DNA of 5,426 nt, taken from positions 1 to 5,426 of the forward strand of contig PCVQ01000011.1 in assembly GCA_002796025.1 (NCBI GenBank), in the 5' to 3' direction. A program made the position numbers and the translations under genes. Shown piece after piece: positions 5,113-5,426 of this stretch. Numbering within the stretch: the first letter of the stretch is position 1; every line of letters starts with the position of its first letter. The notes under the pieces were generated by a model. It saw only the letters and a list, made by a program, of their open reading frames with translations, was not told where the DNA came from and made no database searches. The stretch comes from Candidatus Peregrinibacteria bacterium CG11_big_fil_rev_8_21_14_0_20_46_8 (GTDB lineage: Bacteria; Patescibacteriota; Gracilibacteria; UBA1369; UM-FILTER-53-11).

Positions 5113-5426
5113 ATGTTCTGCGATGAGACCGAAATAGAGATTACAGCCGGGCGCGGCGGCAATGGAGCCATCGCCTTTCGGCGGGAAAAATTCGTAGCAA
5201 AAGGCGGCCCGAATGGAGGCAATGGCGGACACGGTGGCTCGGTCATTTTTCAGGCCAATGAGAATCTCAATACCCTTAGCGAATACCGAACGAAGAAAAA
5301 ATTTAACGCTCCAAAAGGTGACAATGGCCAAGGCCAAAACAAGGCAGGCCACGATGGCGAGCACCTTATTTTGGAGGTTCCAATGGGTACGATTATCAGC
5401 GATCTGGATTCTGGCGAAGTGCTTGC
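5113..5426 (+). CDS. obg: GTPase Obg/CgtA, N-terminal domain (3' end missing)
   Basis: The first 104 codons are present. Obg is an essential GTPase that binds the large ribosomal subunit and takes part in its assembly and in stress signalling. The visible part is the Gly-rich Obg fold: MFCDETEIEITAGRGGNG opens it, FRREKFVAKGGPNGGNGG (about 22-39) is the family hallmark, and NENLNTLSEYR (49-59) and the segment around LEVPMGTII match well. The G domain (G1-G5) lies beyond the window. The ATG start matches the family N-terminus exactly and has no Shine-Dalgarno sequence; the -10 element lies 8 nt upstream. It is divergent from tRNA-Leu across a 127-bp gap that holds both promoters. Confidence 0.96.
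   Translation, partial: MFCDETEIEITAGRGGNGAIAFRREKFVAKGGPNGGNGGHGGSVIFQANENLNTLSEYRTKKKFNAPKGDNGQGQNKAGHDGEHLILEVPMGTIISDLDSGEVL

Noticed and set aside
4879..5364. Open frame on the minus strand across tRNA-Leu and obg
   Set aside because: It runs through a tRNA and opposite the clearly identified Obg N-terminus; the product resembles nothing.
1..5426. Alternative genetic code with TGA as Gly or Trp
   Set aside because: No in-frame TGA occurs in uvrC or the other genes, and Gly and Trp use normal codons. Absence of TGA among five visible stops is too little to infer recoding.

Overview
The window looks like a piece of a small-genome bacterial chromosome, most plausibly from the Candidate Phyla Radiation (Patescibacteria). 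This assignment is an inference. It rests on the compact layout, the winged-helix/nucleotidyltransferase protein of a type I associate with those lineages, the unusual UvrC, and the lack of Shine-Dalgarno sequences. The visible stops are TAA and TAG, and no gene contains an in-frame TGA, so nothing points to TGA recoding. No phage, IS element, CRISPR array or rRNA is present.

Layout. On the minus strand at the left edge lie a partial FAD-dependent oxidoreductase (1-499) and a protein with an N-terminal winged-helix-like region and a nucleotidyltransferase motif (526-1449). Diverging from the latter by only 29 bp is uvrC (1479-3686, GTG start). It is followed on the plus strand by a 42-codon small ORF (3693-3821) and an overlapping gene for an exported or membrane-anchored C39/papain-like cysteine peptidase (3787-4458); both sit in a very AT-rich patch. 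A half-size EamA-type membrane protein (4451-4882, minus) converges on the peptidase gene with an 8-bp overlap. It lies 16 bp downstream of a tRNA-Leu(CAA) gene (4899-4985, minus) with an encoded CCA. The window ends in the Gly-rich N-terminal domain of the GTPase Obg (5113 to beyond the edge, plus).

The most striking item is UvrC. The protein is 735 residues and carries a complete GNAT acetyltransferase-like domain (about residues 493-610, plus a Lys-rich linker to about 640) inside the RNase H-like nuclease domain, between two catalytic aspartates. All expected catalytic residues of both nuclease domains and the four Fe-S cysteines remain. The C-terminal tandem helix-hairpin-helix domain is missing.

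Regulation. None of the seven coding starts has a convincing Shine-Dalgarno sequence. Several are preceded at very short distance by -10-like hexamers (TACAAT, TATACT, TACACT), some with an upstream TG. The spacing predicts leaderless or nearly leaderless mRNAs. The uvrC and nucleotidyltransferase promoters face away from each other with their -10 elements 5 bp apart. No functional pathway clearly links the genes; the content is mixed housekeeping (DNA repair, tRNA, ribosome-associated GTPase) and accessory genes.
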